Assembly (NCBI GenBank): GCA_030668875.1
Contig: DAOVER010000009.1
Location: 22,597-86,596, forward strand
Reading direction: 5' to 3'
Length of the DNA stretch: 64,000 nt
Source: Candidatus Heimdallarchaeota archaeon
GTDB taxonomy: Archaea > Asgardarchaeota > Heimdallarchaeia > Heimdallarchaeales > Heimdallarchaeaceae
Positions 17,815-27,925 of this stretch are shown here, in pieces (within the stretch, counting starts at the first letter, position 1; every line of letters starts with the position of its first letter). Under the pieces are notes generated by a model. That model did no database searches and was not told the origin of the DNA. It saw only the letters and a list, made by a program, of their open reading frames with translations. The translations under genes were made by a program, and so were the position numbers.

Positions 17815-18294
17815 ATGAGCACTGGAAAAATCATTGTTCAATTACATAACTTCAGTAGTATCAACCTTTGTCGAGAATTCACTAAGATTTCATTAGGTTT
17901 AGGTGCAAGAGATATAATTTTCACTAAGGCTGCTGGAACTGGTGCTACTACTGGTGTTCCAATTGCACAAAAGTTAGCACATGCGAAGAAAGCTAATGTT
18001 TTGTATCTTCAAGAGATTGAAGATGCTATTGAGCTAACCTCACCTGACGAAGTGTATTTATTCATTAAACGACCTTTCTCAAAGGAAAATTTTAACGCTA
18101 ATACTATCATTGAAAATTATAAGGAAGGAAAAACTATTTTACTCATCTTTGGTGGAGCTGATCCTGGCATAACAAAAAGAGAGTTAGAATTAGGAGCCCC
18201 TGTTTACTTTAACAAGGTCAAAGAGCTAGGTTGTTTAGGAGAGGTAACCCTATCACTTTATTTATTAAGAAATCTAATTGAAGAAAAGGATTAA
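17815..18294 (+). CDS. DUF2122/COG4080-like conserved archaeal protein
   Basis: Protein of 159 aa with alternating beta and alpha segments. Visible blocks are IVQLHNFSSI at the start, IIFTKAAGTGATTGVPIAQKLA near residue 40, DAIELTSPDEVYLFI near 70, LIFGGADPGITKRELELG near 115 and LGCLGEVTLSLYLL near the end. This fits the archaeal family labelled DUF2122 or COG4080 (SPOUT-methylase-like or RecB-nuclease-like by annotation), whose function is not known. The ATG at 17815 is chosen over an upstream in-frame start at 17752: a tttttattta box at 17786-17795 sits about 25 nt before it. The stop overlaps the convergent GTPase gene by 4 nt. Confidence 0.7.
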   Translation: MSTGKIIVQLHNFSSINLCREFTKISLGLGARDIIFTKAAGTGATTGVPIAQKLAHAKKANVLYLQEIEDAIELTSPDEVYLFIKRPFSKENFNANTIIENYKEGKTILLIFGGADPGITKRELELGAPVYFNKVKELGCLGEVTLSLYLLRNLIEEKD

Positions 18295-18827
18295 ATTATA
18301 TCTTCTTCTTGAATGATTAATCTAACTAAGTTTGTGAATGCCATTTCTGTATTAGTTCCATTTTTTGCAGAGGTAAAAAGAAATTCTGCATTTGTGTGAT
18401 CTTCAACTAATTGTTTCATATCATCTTCTTTGACTTGAAGTTCAGCTAAATCACATTTGTTTGCCAAGAAAATAACAGGTTTCACCCCTACTACCTCAAT
18501 AAACGATTCAACCCAAGATTTGAGGTTTTCATAAGTAGTCATATTTGATGCATCACAAACTGCAAGAGCACCTTTACTCCCAAAATAATACTTGCTTCTA
18601 ACCTTTTTGAACACATCTTGGCCCCCTACATCCCAAATTGCTAAAGTTACCAAATGATTGAGATATTCTACTTCTTTTTTCATTATTGTTGTTCCTAGAG
18701 TTATCTGATATGAAGGATCAAACATATTTGTAACAAAACGTCTAACTAATGATGTTTTACCAACTCTTGCATCACCAATAAGTACTATTTTACTTGTAGA
18801 ATGTATTTTCTTAGACACGAATCTCAC
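18291..18827 (-). CDS. Ras/Rab-type small GTPase
   Basis: Second Ras-family GTPase in the window, 178 aa. G boxes are GDARVGKTS at 18-26, ITLGTTIMKK (switch I Thr), WDVGGQDVFKK with the catalytic Gln, ANKCDLAE and FTSAKNG. It lacks a C-terminal cysteine (ends LIIQEEDII), so lipidation as in eukaryotes is unlikely. The GTG at 18827 is the longest start. The same GTGAG could instead serve as Shine-Dalgarno for the GTG at 18818, giving MSKKIHSTSK. It converges on the DUF2122-like gene with a 4-nt stop overlap. It differs clearly from the GTPase at 16.5 kb, so the two are not a recent duplication. Confidence 0.94.
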   Translation of the reverse strand: MRFVSKKIHSTSKIVLIGDARVGKTSLVRRFVTNMFDPSYQITLGTTIMKKEVEYLNHLVTLAIWDVGGQDVFKKVRSKYYFGSKGALAVCDASNMTTYENLKSWVESFIEVVGVKPVIFLANKCDLAELQVKEDDMKQLVEDHTNAEFLFTSAKNGTNTEMAFTNLVRLIIQEEDII

Positions 18828-18879
18828 TTATGTTTAATATTTATCAATCTGATATTTATGTATGCTGATGTTTTTTCAC

Positions 18880-19734
18880 TCACTTTTCAGCATAGAAAGC
18901 AACTGAACCATATCCTACAACACTGCTTTTATCACCTGATGTATCACCTGAAGTAGCGTATTTTAGAAGTCTAGCTTTTTTTCTTCCCATTCTCTTTGCT
19001 GCTTCAATAGTACCAGCTATTGGTCCAATACCGCACATTGAAACGTTTAATCGATACTTAATATCATACATCTCTTTTGAATCCATTTGTTCAATAGTTT
19101 CCAAAATCAGATTATCCTTTTCAGTTGCGATGTTGTGAGATTCAAAATGAGTGAAATCACTACTTGCTATAACAAGAACATTTTTTCCATGGCACACTTT
19201 TGCTATAATTTCACCCATCATCATACTTGCATCATAAACTTGATTGAGCATAGCAATTGGTACAAAATTAAACGGTTTATCGAAAATATACTGTAAGAAA
19301 GGAAGTTGAACCTCTATCGAATGCTCACGTGCATGAGAATCATCATTCTTTCGTATTAAGCTTGAACAATTTAATAGTTCCTCAATTAGTTCATGGTTAA
19401 CCTCAATTTCACCTAAAGGAGTTCTCCAAGATTCAACCTTGTTTGGGACTCCTATATCAGCACCAAATCCAGTATGATTCGGTCCGAGGATTATTACAGT
19501 ACTAGGACGAGGGTATTTGCTGAGTTCCAAATAACTCCATGCTGCAACGGGACCGCTATAGACATATCCTGCATGTGGGACTAAAAGGAAAGGAAATGGA
19601 TCAGTTTCAACTGGTTCCTTATGAGGGAGCTGTTGAGGACCAAGAGAACATGTGAAATTGTTTTCAATTGATTCTTTGAGGTGATCTGAATTACCAGGAT
19701 AAAATGAACCAGCATATTGAGCGTTCCTTATCAT
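18880..19734 (-). CDS. MEMO1 family protein (AmmeMemoRadiSam system protein B type)
   Basis: Protein of 284 aa. It starts IRNAQYAGSFYPG and has LVPHAGYVYSGPVAAW near residue 50, ILGPNHTGFG near 80, AREHSIEVQLPFLQY near 130, ASSDFTHFE near 190 and CGIGPI near 230. These are the conserved metal-binding histidines and neighbouring blocks of the MEMO family, related to class III extradiol dioxygenases. Human MEMO1 binds metal (iron or copper reported); the archaeal role is not established. In many prokaryotes it sits with an AMMECR1 and a radical SAM gene, but neither is adjacent here. Length is normal. Confidence 0.92.
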   Translation of the reverse strand: MIRNAQYAGSFYPGNSDHLKESIENNFTCSLGPQQLPHKEPVETDPFPFLLVPHAGYVYSGPVAAWSYLELSKYPRPSTVIILGPNHTGFGADIGVPNKVESWRTPLGEIEVNHELIEELLNCSSLIRKNDDSHAREHSIEVQLPFLQYIFDKPFNFVPIAMLNQVYDASMMMGEIIAKVCHGKNVLVIASSDFTHFESHNIATEKDNLILETIEQMDSKEMYDIKYRLNVSMCGIGPIAGTIEAAKRMGRKKARLLKYATSGDTSGDKSSVVGYGSVAFYAEK

Positions 19735-19775
19735 ATGTTAACAAAGGAATAATGGAATAAAAAGTATGCCCTCAA

Positions 19776-22121
19776 CTAAGGTATGATATGAAAGTCTAGT
19801 TGCATGTTATTCATAAGCGAGACTATTTTCTTCCCTTCTTCAGAACCTAGTGGAATACTATTAATCTGACGTATTCTTATTTCGTCTTTTCCTTTATCCT
19901 TCGTTTTCTTAAAATAATCTTGTATGGTACTTAAGATAAACATCATATTATGATCATCACTAAATTCAGGTAAAATTTCGATGTTGTTTATGTATTCAAC
20001 TTTCTGTTGTTTCTTAAAGTGAAGAGCTGCGATAGGTTCTTCATTCTTAAGAATAAGTTCTGCAAAGTCTGTGGGCATAGATCTAAGAAAGAATGATCTA
20101 AGTTTGAAACGTTTAAGGAGATATTCTTTGTATAATAGAATTAACGGATCTGCTCTTGGTAAATAAACGAAATTCACTCCACTTTTATCATTTGGTTCTT
20201 CGCTTTTCTGATAAACATAAGCTGTTATTGACTTCTCTATTACCTTTGTTGTAAACTGCACATCCCTCTCTTCTTCGAGAAATCTTCCAGTTCGAACGTT
20301 CTTTGAAGCAATTAGCTCCTTAAGATATACTTCCAATTGAGTGTTAGAAAGACCAGTAAGGTTTGCTAATTGCCTAATAGAGAGTGGTAAATTAGAAGAG
20401 AGTATTCTATAAATTATTTCTAACCATGCATCTCTTTGTGAATTTACAGATTTTGTTCTTAAATTATTCAAAAACTTAGGAACAGATAACCAAATTACTT
20501 GATTTGAAACATTCTTGGTTTGAATAATTTTGCATGCAGATTCTAGACGATGTAAAGTTGATAACAGCACTCTATCAGATAGATTCAGCGAGCTTTTCAG
20601 TTGTTTGAAATTCACTTTTTCCTTTTGCTTAATTGTATTAAGAGCTCTTTCCTCGAGTACACCTACGTTTCTCGCAGGGCTAAGTTTTGCATAATAGGAA
20701 TAATCTTCTGAATTGATTAATCCTCTAGGAAAACTGCTATACTTACCACGAACAATCTTTCTATCGATTTGCATCTCATTAAGAATGTGTTCTTTTCCAG
20801 TAGAGATACGAATCAGTAATGATTCATAGGATAGAGGGATACCAACAAAGGATAAGCTTCTAAGTAAATCAGCTTTCGTTGCAATTTGTTTGCTTTTAGT
20901 AAGGAATTGATTGTCTATAAGTAAAGGAAAGACATCTTGAATAGAGATAGATTCTTTGCTGCCTTCAGGTTTGGTCAATTTAGAACGATGATAAGTTAAT
21001 CCAGAAGATCTTAGAACATAACCCCGTTGTTTTAGAGTATCAACAAAGGTACGAGATTGATTTACCAGCAGTTCAGACTGCATTTTGGGGAAAACAAGGA
21101 TTTTTCCTTTATTCTCTGAAAATTCTTGTATTTTGTTTTGAATTTTTTCTTCAAGAGGAATGAATGCTGAATTTTTGATGAGATTAATCACATGTAACTT
21201 ATCACCAATTACTTTGTAATCAAATGTACAAACAGGTTTTCCAGAAACAAAAACAATTTCTTTTTGAATATCTTGTAGTACTGTAAAATCAGCTGAAGAC
21301 CAATAAATCGAATATGGATCTGTAGCCGGAAGAATCTCAATTTGATAGGATTTTTCCTTTGTTTCTTTTTCATCATACTCTTTTAAAAATTCTAATTCAT
21401 CAGCAGCCAGAAACCCTTCATAACTGGAATTCTCAATGAAAGGTCCTCTAACTATCTTTTTACTCTCATATAATTCGATTATACTTGTACTTACTCTACT
21501 TCCAGATAAATTAAGGATGGACATAATCTGAGGTACAGTTATTGGACCAAAACTCTTTATGATTTTATAGATTAATTCTTGGATAGCAGACGATTGACTT
21601 TTGGATTCTTCCTTAAGTAACATTTCAGAGCTGTAAATAGTCCAACGAGTACCATCGTAAAACATGAACACTTGAAAATTTATCCTTAGTTCAGAAAGTA
21701 TATCCATTACTTCTTCTTTCTTCAATTTGAACTGTTCGATAATTCTTTGTCTTGTGGATGAACCATGTTCCCTAATGAATTCTAGAACATTTTTTGTCTG
21801 TGGTTTCTTATAATCTATTTCATCTGATAGATTGCTGTAATAAAGTAATTCAAGATTTTCTCTTCCAACGTAAGCTAGCTTTCCAGATATAAATGGTGCT
21901 TGTATGAGATGTTTGTTTTTTATTAAAGAAGGAATTAAAGTATGAGAAAATGTTCGCATTCTAGCAAATAGTGATTCTGGGTCTTGAAATTGAACAAGAT
22001 TATTCAATATTGATATCGCATGACCGTAATTGATCCCTTTGAACTCAGTGGATAAATTCTGTTTCTCAGATATGTATAGAGATAGTTCTTCGAGGTTTAA
22101 TGAGATTTGTGACACAGACAT
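19776..22121 (-). CDS. Tandem winged-helix protein with YcaQ-like segment, partner of the Lhr-type helicase
   Basis: Protein of 781 aa built from repeated winged-helix units with the rhythm PxxxxxLxxLxxLSxxxVxxxLxxLxxxxxIxxG: for example TRQRIIEQFKLKKEEV near 115, TVPQIMSILNLSGSRV near 200, FKQLKSSLNLSDRV near 505 and SIRQLANLTGLSNTQL near 580. ILPATDPYSIYW near 265 and YLPRADPLILLYKEY near 655 resemble the LP..DPL core of the YcaQ/AlkZ (HTH_42) DNA-glycosylase-like family. Its ATG directly abuts the stop of the helicase gene, so the two are translated as a pair. A role in DNA recognition or repair with the helicase is inferred; no catalytic residue is proposed. Confidence 0.65.
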   Translation of the reverse strand: MSVSQISLNLEELSLYISEKQNLSTEFKGINYGHAISILNNLVQFQDPESLFARMRTFSHTLIPSLIKNKHLIQAPFISGKLAYVGRENLELLYYSNLSDEIDYKKPQTKNVLEFIREHGSSTRQRIIEQFKLKKEEVMDILSELRINFQVFMFYDGTRWTIYSSEMLLKEESKSQSSAIQELIYKIIKSFGPITVPQIMSILNLSGSRVSTSIIELYESKKIVRGPFIENSSYEGFLAADELEFLKEYDEKETKEKSYQIEILPATDPYSIYWSSADFTVLQDIQKEIVFVSGKPVCTFDYKVIGDKLHVINLIKNSAFIPLEEKIQNKIQEFSENKGKILVFPKMQSELLVNQSRTFVDTLKQRGYVLRSSGLTYHRSKLTKPEGSKESISIQDVFPLLIDNQFLTKSKQIATKADLLRSLSFVGIPLSYESLLIRISTGKEHILNEMQIDRKIVRGKYSSFPRGLINSEDYSYYAKLSPARNVGVLEERALNTIKQKEKVNFKQLKSSLNLSDRVLLSTLHRLESACKIIQTKNVSNQVIWLSVPKFLNNLRTKSVNSQRDAWLEIIYRILSSNLPLSIRQLANLTGLSNTQLEVYLKELIASKNVRTGRFLEEERDVQFTTKVIEKSITAYVYQKSEEPNDKSGVNFVYLPRADPLILLYKEYLLKRFKLRSFFLRSMPTDFAELILKNEEPIAALHFKKQQKVEYINNIEILPEFSDDHNMMFILSTIQDYFKKTKDKGKDEIRIRQINSIPLGSEEGKKIVSLMNNMQLDFHIIP

Positions 22122-25100
22122 TTATTTCACCAGAGTATATGCGTTTATACCATTTACCTTTTTGATAGAAACTATCGGGGTACTACTACCATGTGAGGGA
22201 GAAATGGTTTCTATTGCATTAATTATATAATTGAAAGACCCCTCATTCTGAACCCATGGAGCAATATTTAAATCCTTAACAGTAAGTTGCTTTTCGTTAC
22301 TTGATTCAATTTTGCATTGAGCTGCTAATTTTTGGTTTAGCAGAATTAGATAGTTGTCTCCAGAAATATCGAATCTTTCAGGCATATTATTCCTTAACAA
22401 AGAATGTGCTACATCTGTAGGATGTAGAACATAGAATCGTCCCCTATCCTTTTCTGAGGAATAATCTCTCAAAACTTCAAACTGTTTCTCATGCATAATT
22501 AGGTCATCATAATTCTTTGAAGTGATATAGTAAAAACTCAAATCATCCTCTATGAACCGTCCACCGAATATTTCTTCCTCTTCAATTAGAGCGGATAATA
22601 TCTCTTTAATTTTTATCTTTGTTAAAATAACAGGAATAAATGCACGTTCAATTATCTGATTCTCAGAAGGTAACCCTAAGCTGGAAACTATATCTTTTAC
22701 GTATCTTCTTTTGATAACTGTTAAGTCATCATCAAATTCTGGAATGAAATTAGAGATATCCCAATACTCCTGAGGGAGATATGTGTTATTAATTGATCTT
22801 ACTCCAATAAGCATATTCGTTTCTAATATCCGTAAAGAGGGTTTTAGCGCCGTACCAGGACCTGTCCACTTATGGGATAAATCTTGTAGATTTGAAGTTC
22901 CTTTTGTTATATGTTTCAAGAGTTCCTCATGTTCAATTTTGAGTTTTCTCCTTTTCCTCAAACCACTTTTTCTGTAACGAGCAAATGTTAAAGAGTATAA
23001 TTTACCATCTTGACAGAGAATTTTCTTTTCCTCTAATAATTTGTTAACTAAGAAGGTAATTATTGCGTTCATTGTCTCTGGAAATCTTGTAATAATCACC
23101 TCAAAACTTAGCACTCCAAAATGGTTGATTAGGGATAGTAAACTGGTTTCATTTATTGCAAGAGAATCTTTTCTTAACCAAACTTTATCCATAACATACT
23201 TTGATACAATATTTTTTGAGAAGACGCGTGTGATTGTGTCTCCACCCACTAAAGTATCTTGAATTAGAATAAAACCTGTTTTAATTAAAGAATCTTTGAT
23301 GAATTTATTCACTGTTGAAAGGACGGATTTTCCATTTATATCCTCTATTTGTAAACTGAGTACGCGGTGGATTTTTCGAGTATAAGAAACAAGTTCCGAT
23401 GCAATTTTTTGAAGCAATAGGAAATTGTAAGCAACTATATCATCAAGCTGCAAATTATAGATCTGTAGATACTTCCCACGGTGAAGTTTGTACTCAACCG
23501 AGCCTACAACCTCACCATCCAAAAGAATAGGATCAATCTTTCCTTCTCCATAAACATCTCGGATGTGAAGTCTTAACCCTAATTTCGTAAATGGATCAGA
23601 ACGTGGAAGGATAAGTGTTTTCTCATCTTCATGTAGAGAGAGGTTGATGAATTCTGCTTTTAGTTTACTAATAGTTTCAAAACGTTTATGAGTCAGATAG
23701 TAATTAGTTTCTCTAGTTGTGAGTTTCTTTTCGATTATTTTCTTCTTCTTAATTAAATCACGGATATGTTTTTCAACATCACTATACTTGAATCCTGAGA
23801 TGTGTGTAAGCTCAATCAAGGATACTGGTCCTAACGATTCTATCAGTTTATTCAAGATGAATTGGATGCTTTTATCATAATCAGGTAATTTATCAAATGT
23901 GAAATACCTTGATGAGATATCATAAACATTCGGTACAAATTGTTTTGGCAGAAATGAATCAATAGCAACAGACTTTCTCACTAGATGAAGTGTTTTGTCA
24001 AGAATCATGATGCTTTCTTGTATTATATCCTCGTCAAGATCAATATGTTCAACCAACTCTCTTCTTGTCATTGGTCCATATTTTTGAAGTGTGTTGAGAA
24101 TTTTCTCCTCAACCTTAGACAATTCGAACTTTTCTCTGTATGCGACATAGTAATAGGGGAAATGCTCTCTACTCACATAAGACAATCTATTATGACTAAA
24201 TCTTCCTTGAATGATTTCGTTTTTTTCAACAAGCTCTCTTACCCAATCAATATCGTAATCTTTAATTCTGAATGCCAAAGAACTCAAATCTGCAATAGAA
24301 CCAAAGTCATCTAACAGATACAATATGCTTTCTTTTCCAATAAGAGCTTGTTTAAAATAAGAATCAACAGTGAAATAATAATGAACGAAATTTAGTTCTT
24401 CTGAGGTTAATAATAGTGAATCCTGTTTTCGATTACTCAAATTCCTTAGTAGTTCTCTATCTTCAAGTCTAATAAATTGAGGTTCGAGTGTGGAGGCAAT
24501 AATCTGTCCTTTTAGAATCTTATTCTTTTGTTCTAACTCCATAAGAGTTCTTGAGATTTTCTCTTGATCTAGAAGAAGGTATTCAACTATATCACTTTCC
24601 GACGAAGGACCATTGGTTTTTAGATATCGTAGAACAATGTTCTCCAAACAAACTTCAGGATCAAGCTTCCTGGCTTTTACTCTAAACGATTCTGGAACAA
24701 AATCTTCTATTGAAATATATTTCCAAGTTGTTTTTCCTTTATATGTCTCAAAATCCATTCGAGTTATGAGAATAGCTCGTTCAAGCTTTTCAAGACTTAA
24801 TTTAACCTCTTGATTTGGAAGCTCTAAATCCGCTGAGATTTTTGTAGAAGATATAGGAAATTTTTCTTTGACTAAGTCAAGAATTTGTTTATCTTTTTCT
24901 GAAAGCTCAATTGACTGCAAATATATGTTCCAATAGAGGGGAAAATCCTCCAAAGAGATAGTTCTTCGTTCTGTTTGAGAAAGATAAATCTCCATGAACT
25001 CTTTATTATTGTGTAAAGCAAAAGCCCACGATTTAATTTGTTTGGGGTCAGAAATACAGCGATGATATATGCTAGGAGGCACACTTTCTATTGTTCTTAT

Positions 25101-27848
25101 TGGAGAAATAGCTTTAATAGCACGCCTCAGCTGTTTAAGAGAAGATATAGGAAGTTCTTCATTTCTGTAACTACGGTTATTGAATATACTGTCTACTAAA
25201 TCCTTCCTGAAAAGTATCTCTTTGGTGCCTTCTTTTCCAAAAACCTTGGACAGAACCTGTTGGTGTAATTCTCTTAGTAAAGCACTTCTATCAGAAATCT
25301 GAACGATATCCGCTATACCTAAAAGAACAATACCATGAGCAAAAGGGCTTGGAATATCTGTTAATGGAGCTATTTTATATGTATATTCTCCTTTTTCTAA
25401 CTTCTTAATGACAGAGTGAGAATTTTCTAAATCCATATAGTCTCGCAAGATTTCTCGATATGTCTCCTTAATAACACAGAAAGAATCTTGCGTTTTTAGA
25501 GTTGGAAATAATCTTCGTGCGTACATGGTTTGTCTGGAAACAGGAATGTATTTGTTACCGCTCCTTCTTAAGATCATAAGAGCTCTATTTGCAACATGTC
25601 TAAATCGTGTTTGGAAAAGTTCAGTGTTTATGATAGCTTGTTTAACAAGATTTTCCAAGTTATCTGAAGAAATCAAGTTTGGGATGACTGAAGTATCATA
25701 GATTTTGCCTGTTGGTAGCATCAATAAGAAACCGTTATCATTAACAGCTGAAGCTACATCAGCATTAATTTCTCTACCAATAGAAAAAGCAAATGCTCGT
25801 GCAAGAGTATCATTAACCCTCCTTCCAAAGTAAGCATGAAAAATGATAGTCATTCTTCCTTGAGGATCCAAAAATGACTCAATTAGGAGAGATTTTTCGT
25901 TTGGAATAATATTCAAAAAGAGTTGCTGTTCCTTCACATAATCAACAATCGTTTTAGCAATTATCTCATCAACTTTAAATGAAGCTTGAATCCATTCAAC
26001 TGTTTCTTTGGCTTTCTCTTTCTGAATTCTCTGAGCAACAACATCAACAAATCTACCAATTTGTTGGGATAATTCAAATGATCGAGGTAGTTCTTCTCCA
26101 ACCCAATTAGGTATTGTTGGTCTTCTTCCGAACGACTCCGAAACTACTACACGTAATCCAACAGTTCGTTTGAATTGGTAAGAATGGCTTCCTAATACAA
26201 AAACATCTCCAGGAGTAAGTTTTTCAACAAACTTTTCTGAAAGAACCCCTATTCGAGTCCTATAAGTTTCAAGTTCAACCCTGTAATTTGAATTTTCAGG
26301 AATTGTACCAATATTCGTATAAAATATTAATCGAGTATTCCTCTTCTTTCCAAACGCTTTTTCTTTATGATCATACCAAATCTTTCGGTAAACTTTCTTC
26401 TCTTCAATATCTAGATTATATCCACCCAAGTACTCTAATACATTAATGTAATCAACGAAACTAAGCGTTCTGTAATTATACGAGCGCTTAATCATTGTGT
26501 AAGCTTCATCTACATTCCATCTTTTTGTTATGGATATTCCAACTATAAACTGAGCAAGAACATCAAGACAGTTTTGAGGAATCTGAACTTTATCCAGCAC
26601 ATGACCATAAGCACTTTTTGTCAGCACGGCGCATTCTATAGCATCATCTCTACCAGTAACAAGGAGCCTTCCACGTGCTATTCTATCAAGAGCATGACCA
26701 CTACGACCAACTCGTTGAAGATATTTTGCTACTGTTTTGGGTGAACCTATCTGTGAAACTAACTCAACGCTTCCGATATCTATCCCCAACTCTAAGGAAG
26801 TCGAAGTTACAGCTGCAATTAACTCATTATTTTTCAACCTGTCTTCTACATCCAACCTAATTTCTCTCGATAAACTAGAATGGTGTACAGCTATAAGAGG
26901 TGTATATTCATCCCCTAGAAACTCTTTGAGTTTGAAAGCAACGCTTTCTGCTCCTTTTCTCGTATTTGTAAAAATAATTGATGTTTCATGATCTAATGTA
27001 AGATCAGCTAAAACAGAATAAATCCCTTCTTGCACCGCAACATAGGGAGTATGAAGCAAATCTTTTACTGGGCTTAATACTTCAAGGTCTAGTTTTCTTT
27101 GCGGAGGAAGATTAGCTATGTAGCAGTCGTTTTCTACACCATTATCATCTCTTCCAACAAGAAACCGAGCTATTTCTTCTATAGGTGCTTGTGTTGCAGA
27201 TAGTCCAATCTTAGTTAATTTTTTCTCTACAAGTTGAGTTTGAAGATATTCTAAAAATAAAGATAAAAAAACACCTCTCTTGTTTGAGCTAACTTCGTGA
27301 ATTTCATCTAGTATAAGCCAGCGAACACTTCTCAGATGTTGTGAGAACTTTGGAGAAGTTAGGATTAAACCTAAGCTCTCAGGAGTTGTAATCAATATAT
27401 GGGGAGGAGTTTTCAGCATCTTTACTCGTTGAGATTGAGGAGTGTCTCCTGTCCGAACATCAACTCTTATTTTAGGCACAACAATATTATTTGCAGCTGC
27501 AAGATCTTGAATTCCTTGCAGAGGTTCTTCTAGATTTTTTCTGATGTCATTTCCTAAAGCTTTGAGGGGGGAAATATAAAGGACATATATCTGATCTTTC
27601 AATTTCCCCTTGGTAGACTCTATGTAAAGCTCGTTAATTGCGGCTAGAAAGGCAGCAAAGGTTTTTCCTGAACCAGTTGAACTAAAAATCAGTGTGTTCT
27701 TCTGCTCATGTATTAGTGGAATAGAGTATAATTGTGGAGGTGTAAAACCTGCAGGGAATCTAGAGGTAAACCAATCTTTTATTTCCTCAGCTAGAAAAGA
27801 GAAAATAGAATCAGCTGTGGAGGGGTTATCTAGATAATGCAGAGTCAT
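22122..27848 (-). CDS. lhr: Lhr-type superfamily 2 helicase with very long winged-helix C-terminal extension
   Basis: Protein of 1908 aa. Helicase motifs run in order: Q-region FTPPQLYSIPLI, Walker A SSTGSGKT at 56-63, LYISPLKALGNDIR, TTPESL, LDEIHEVSS (DEAH-like box), SATQAP, FTNTRKGAE, TSTSLELGIDIG and QRVGRSGH. The core to about residue 900 is the Lhr-core type (helicase, winged helix and beta-sheet bundle), a 3'-5' DNA translocase linked to repair and replication stress. The remaining roughly 1000 residues are a chain of winged-helix units plus a YcaQ/HTH_42-like block (LPRSDPFTKLGL near 1410). Archaeal Lhr proteins are usually about 850-950 aa, so this form is about twice as long. First gene of a two-gene operon. 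Confidence 0.9.
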   Translation of the reverse strand: MTLHYLDNPSTADSIFSFLAEEIKDWFTSRFPAGFTPPQLYSIPLIHEQKNTLIFSSTGSGKTFAAFLAAINELYIESTKGKLKDQIYVLYISPLKALGNDIRKNLEEPLQGIQDLAAANNIVVPKIRVDVRTGDTPQSQRVKMLKTPPHILITTPESLGLILTSPKFSQHLRSVRWLILDEIHEVSSNKRGVFLSLFLEYLQTQLVEKKLTKIGLSATQAPIEEIARFLVGRDDNGVENDCYIANLPPQRKLDLEVLSPVKDLLHTPYVAVQEGIYSVLADLTLDHETSIIFTNTRKGAESVAFKLKEFLGDEYTPLIAVHHSSLSREIRLDVEDRLKNNELIAAVTSTSLELGIDIGSVELVSQIGSPKTVAKYLQRVGRSGHALDRIARGRLLVTGRDDAIECAVLTKSAYGHVLDKVQIPQNCLDVLAQFIVGISITKRWNVDEAYTMIKRSYNYRTLSFVDYINVLEYLGGYNLDIEEKKVYRKIWYDHKEKAFGKKRNTRLIFYTNIGTIPENSNYRVELETYRTRIGVLSEKFVEKLTPGDVFVLGSHSYQFKRTVGLRVVVSESFGRRPTIPNWVGEELPRSFELSQQIGRFVDVVAQRIQKEKAKETVEWIQASFKVDEIIAKTIVDYVKEQQLFLNIIPNEKSLLIESFLDPQGRMTIIFHAYFGRRVNDTLARAFAFSIGREINADVASAVNDNGFLLMLPTGKIYDTSVIPNLISSDNLENLVKQAIINTELFQTRFRHVANRALMILRRSGNKYIPVSRQTMYARRLFPTLKTQDSFCVIKETYREILRDYMDLENSHSVIKKLEKGEYTYKIAPLTDIPSPFAHGIVLLGIADIVQISDRSALLRELHQQVLSKVFGKEGTKEILFRKDLVDSIFNNRSYRNEELPISSLKQLRRAIKAISPIRTIESVPPSIYHRCISDPKQIKSWAFALHNNKEFMEIYLSQTERRTISLEDFPLYWNIYLQSIELSEKDKQILDLVKEKFPISSTKISADLELPNQEVKLSLEKLERAILITRMDFETYKGKTTWKYISIEDFVPESFRVKARKLDPEVCLENIVLRYLKTNGPSSESDIVEYLLLDQEKISRTLMELEQKNKILKGQIIASTLEPQFIRLEDRELLRNLSNRKQDSLLLTSEELNFVHYYFTVDSYFKQALIGKESILYLLDDFGSIADLSSLAFRIKDYDIDWVRELVEKNEIIQGRFSHNRLSYVSREHFPYYYVAYREKFELSKVEEKILNTLQKYGPMTRRELVEHIDLDEDIIQESIMILDKTLHLVRKSVAIDSFLPKQFVPNVYDISSRYFTFDKLPDYDKSIQFILNKLIESLGPVSLIELTHISGFKYSDVEKHIRDLIKKKKIIEKKLTTRETNYYLTHKRFETISKLKAEFINLSLHEDEKTLILPRSDPFTKLGLRLHIRDVYGEGKIDPILLDGEVVGSVEYKLHRGKYLQIYNLQLDDIVAYNFLLLQKIASELVSYTRKIHRVLSLQIEDINGKSVLSTVNKFIKDSLIKTGFILIQDTLVGGDTITRVFSKNIVSKYVMDKVWLRKDSLAINETSLLSLINHFGVLSFEVIITRFPETMNAIITFLVNKLLEEKKILCQDGKLYSLTFARYRKSGLRKRRKLKIEHEELLKHITKGTSNLQDLSHKWTGPGTALKPSLRILETNMLIGVRSINNTYLPQEYWDISNFIPEFDDDLTVIKRRYVKDIVSSLGLPSENQIIERAFIPVILTKIKIKEILSALIEEEEIFGGRFIEDDLSFYYITSKNYDDLIMHEKQFEVLRDYSSEKDRGRFYVLHPTDVAHSLLRNNMPERFDISGDNYLILLNQKLAAQCKIESSNEKQLTVKDLNIAPWVQNEGSFNYIINAIETISPSHGSSTPIVSIKKVNGINAYTLVK

Positions 27849-27925
27849 CTGATGATATCAAAAATACTTTTCACTATAAATATAATTTTATTACAAAGCA
27901 AATTACAGTATCTGGAATAAGACCA

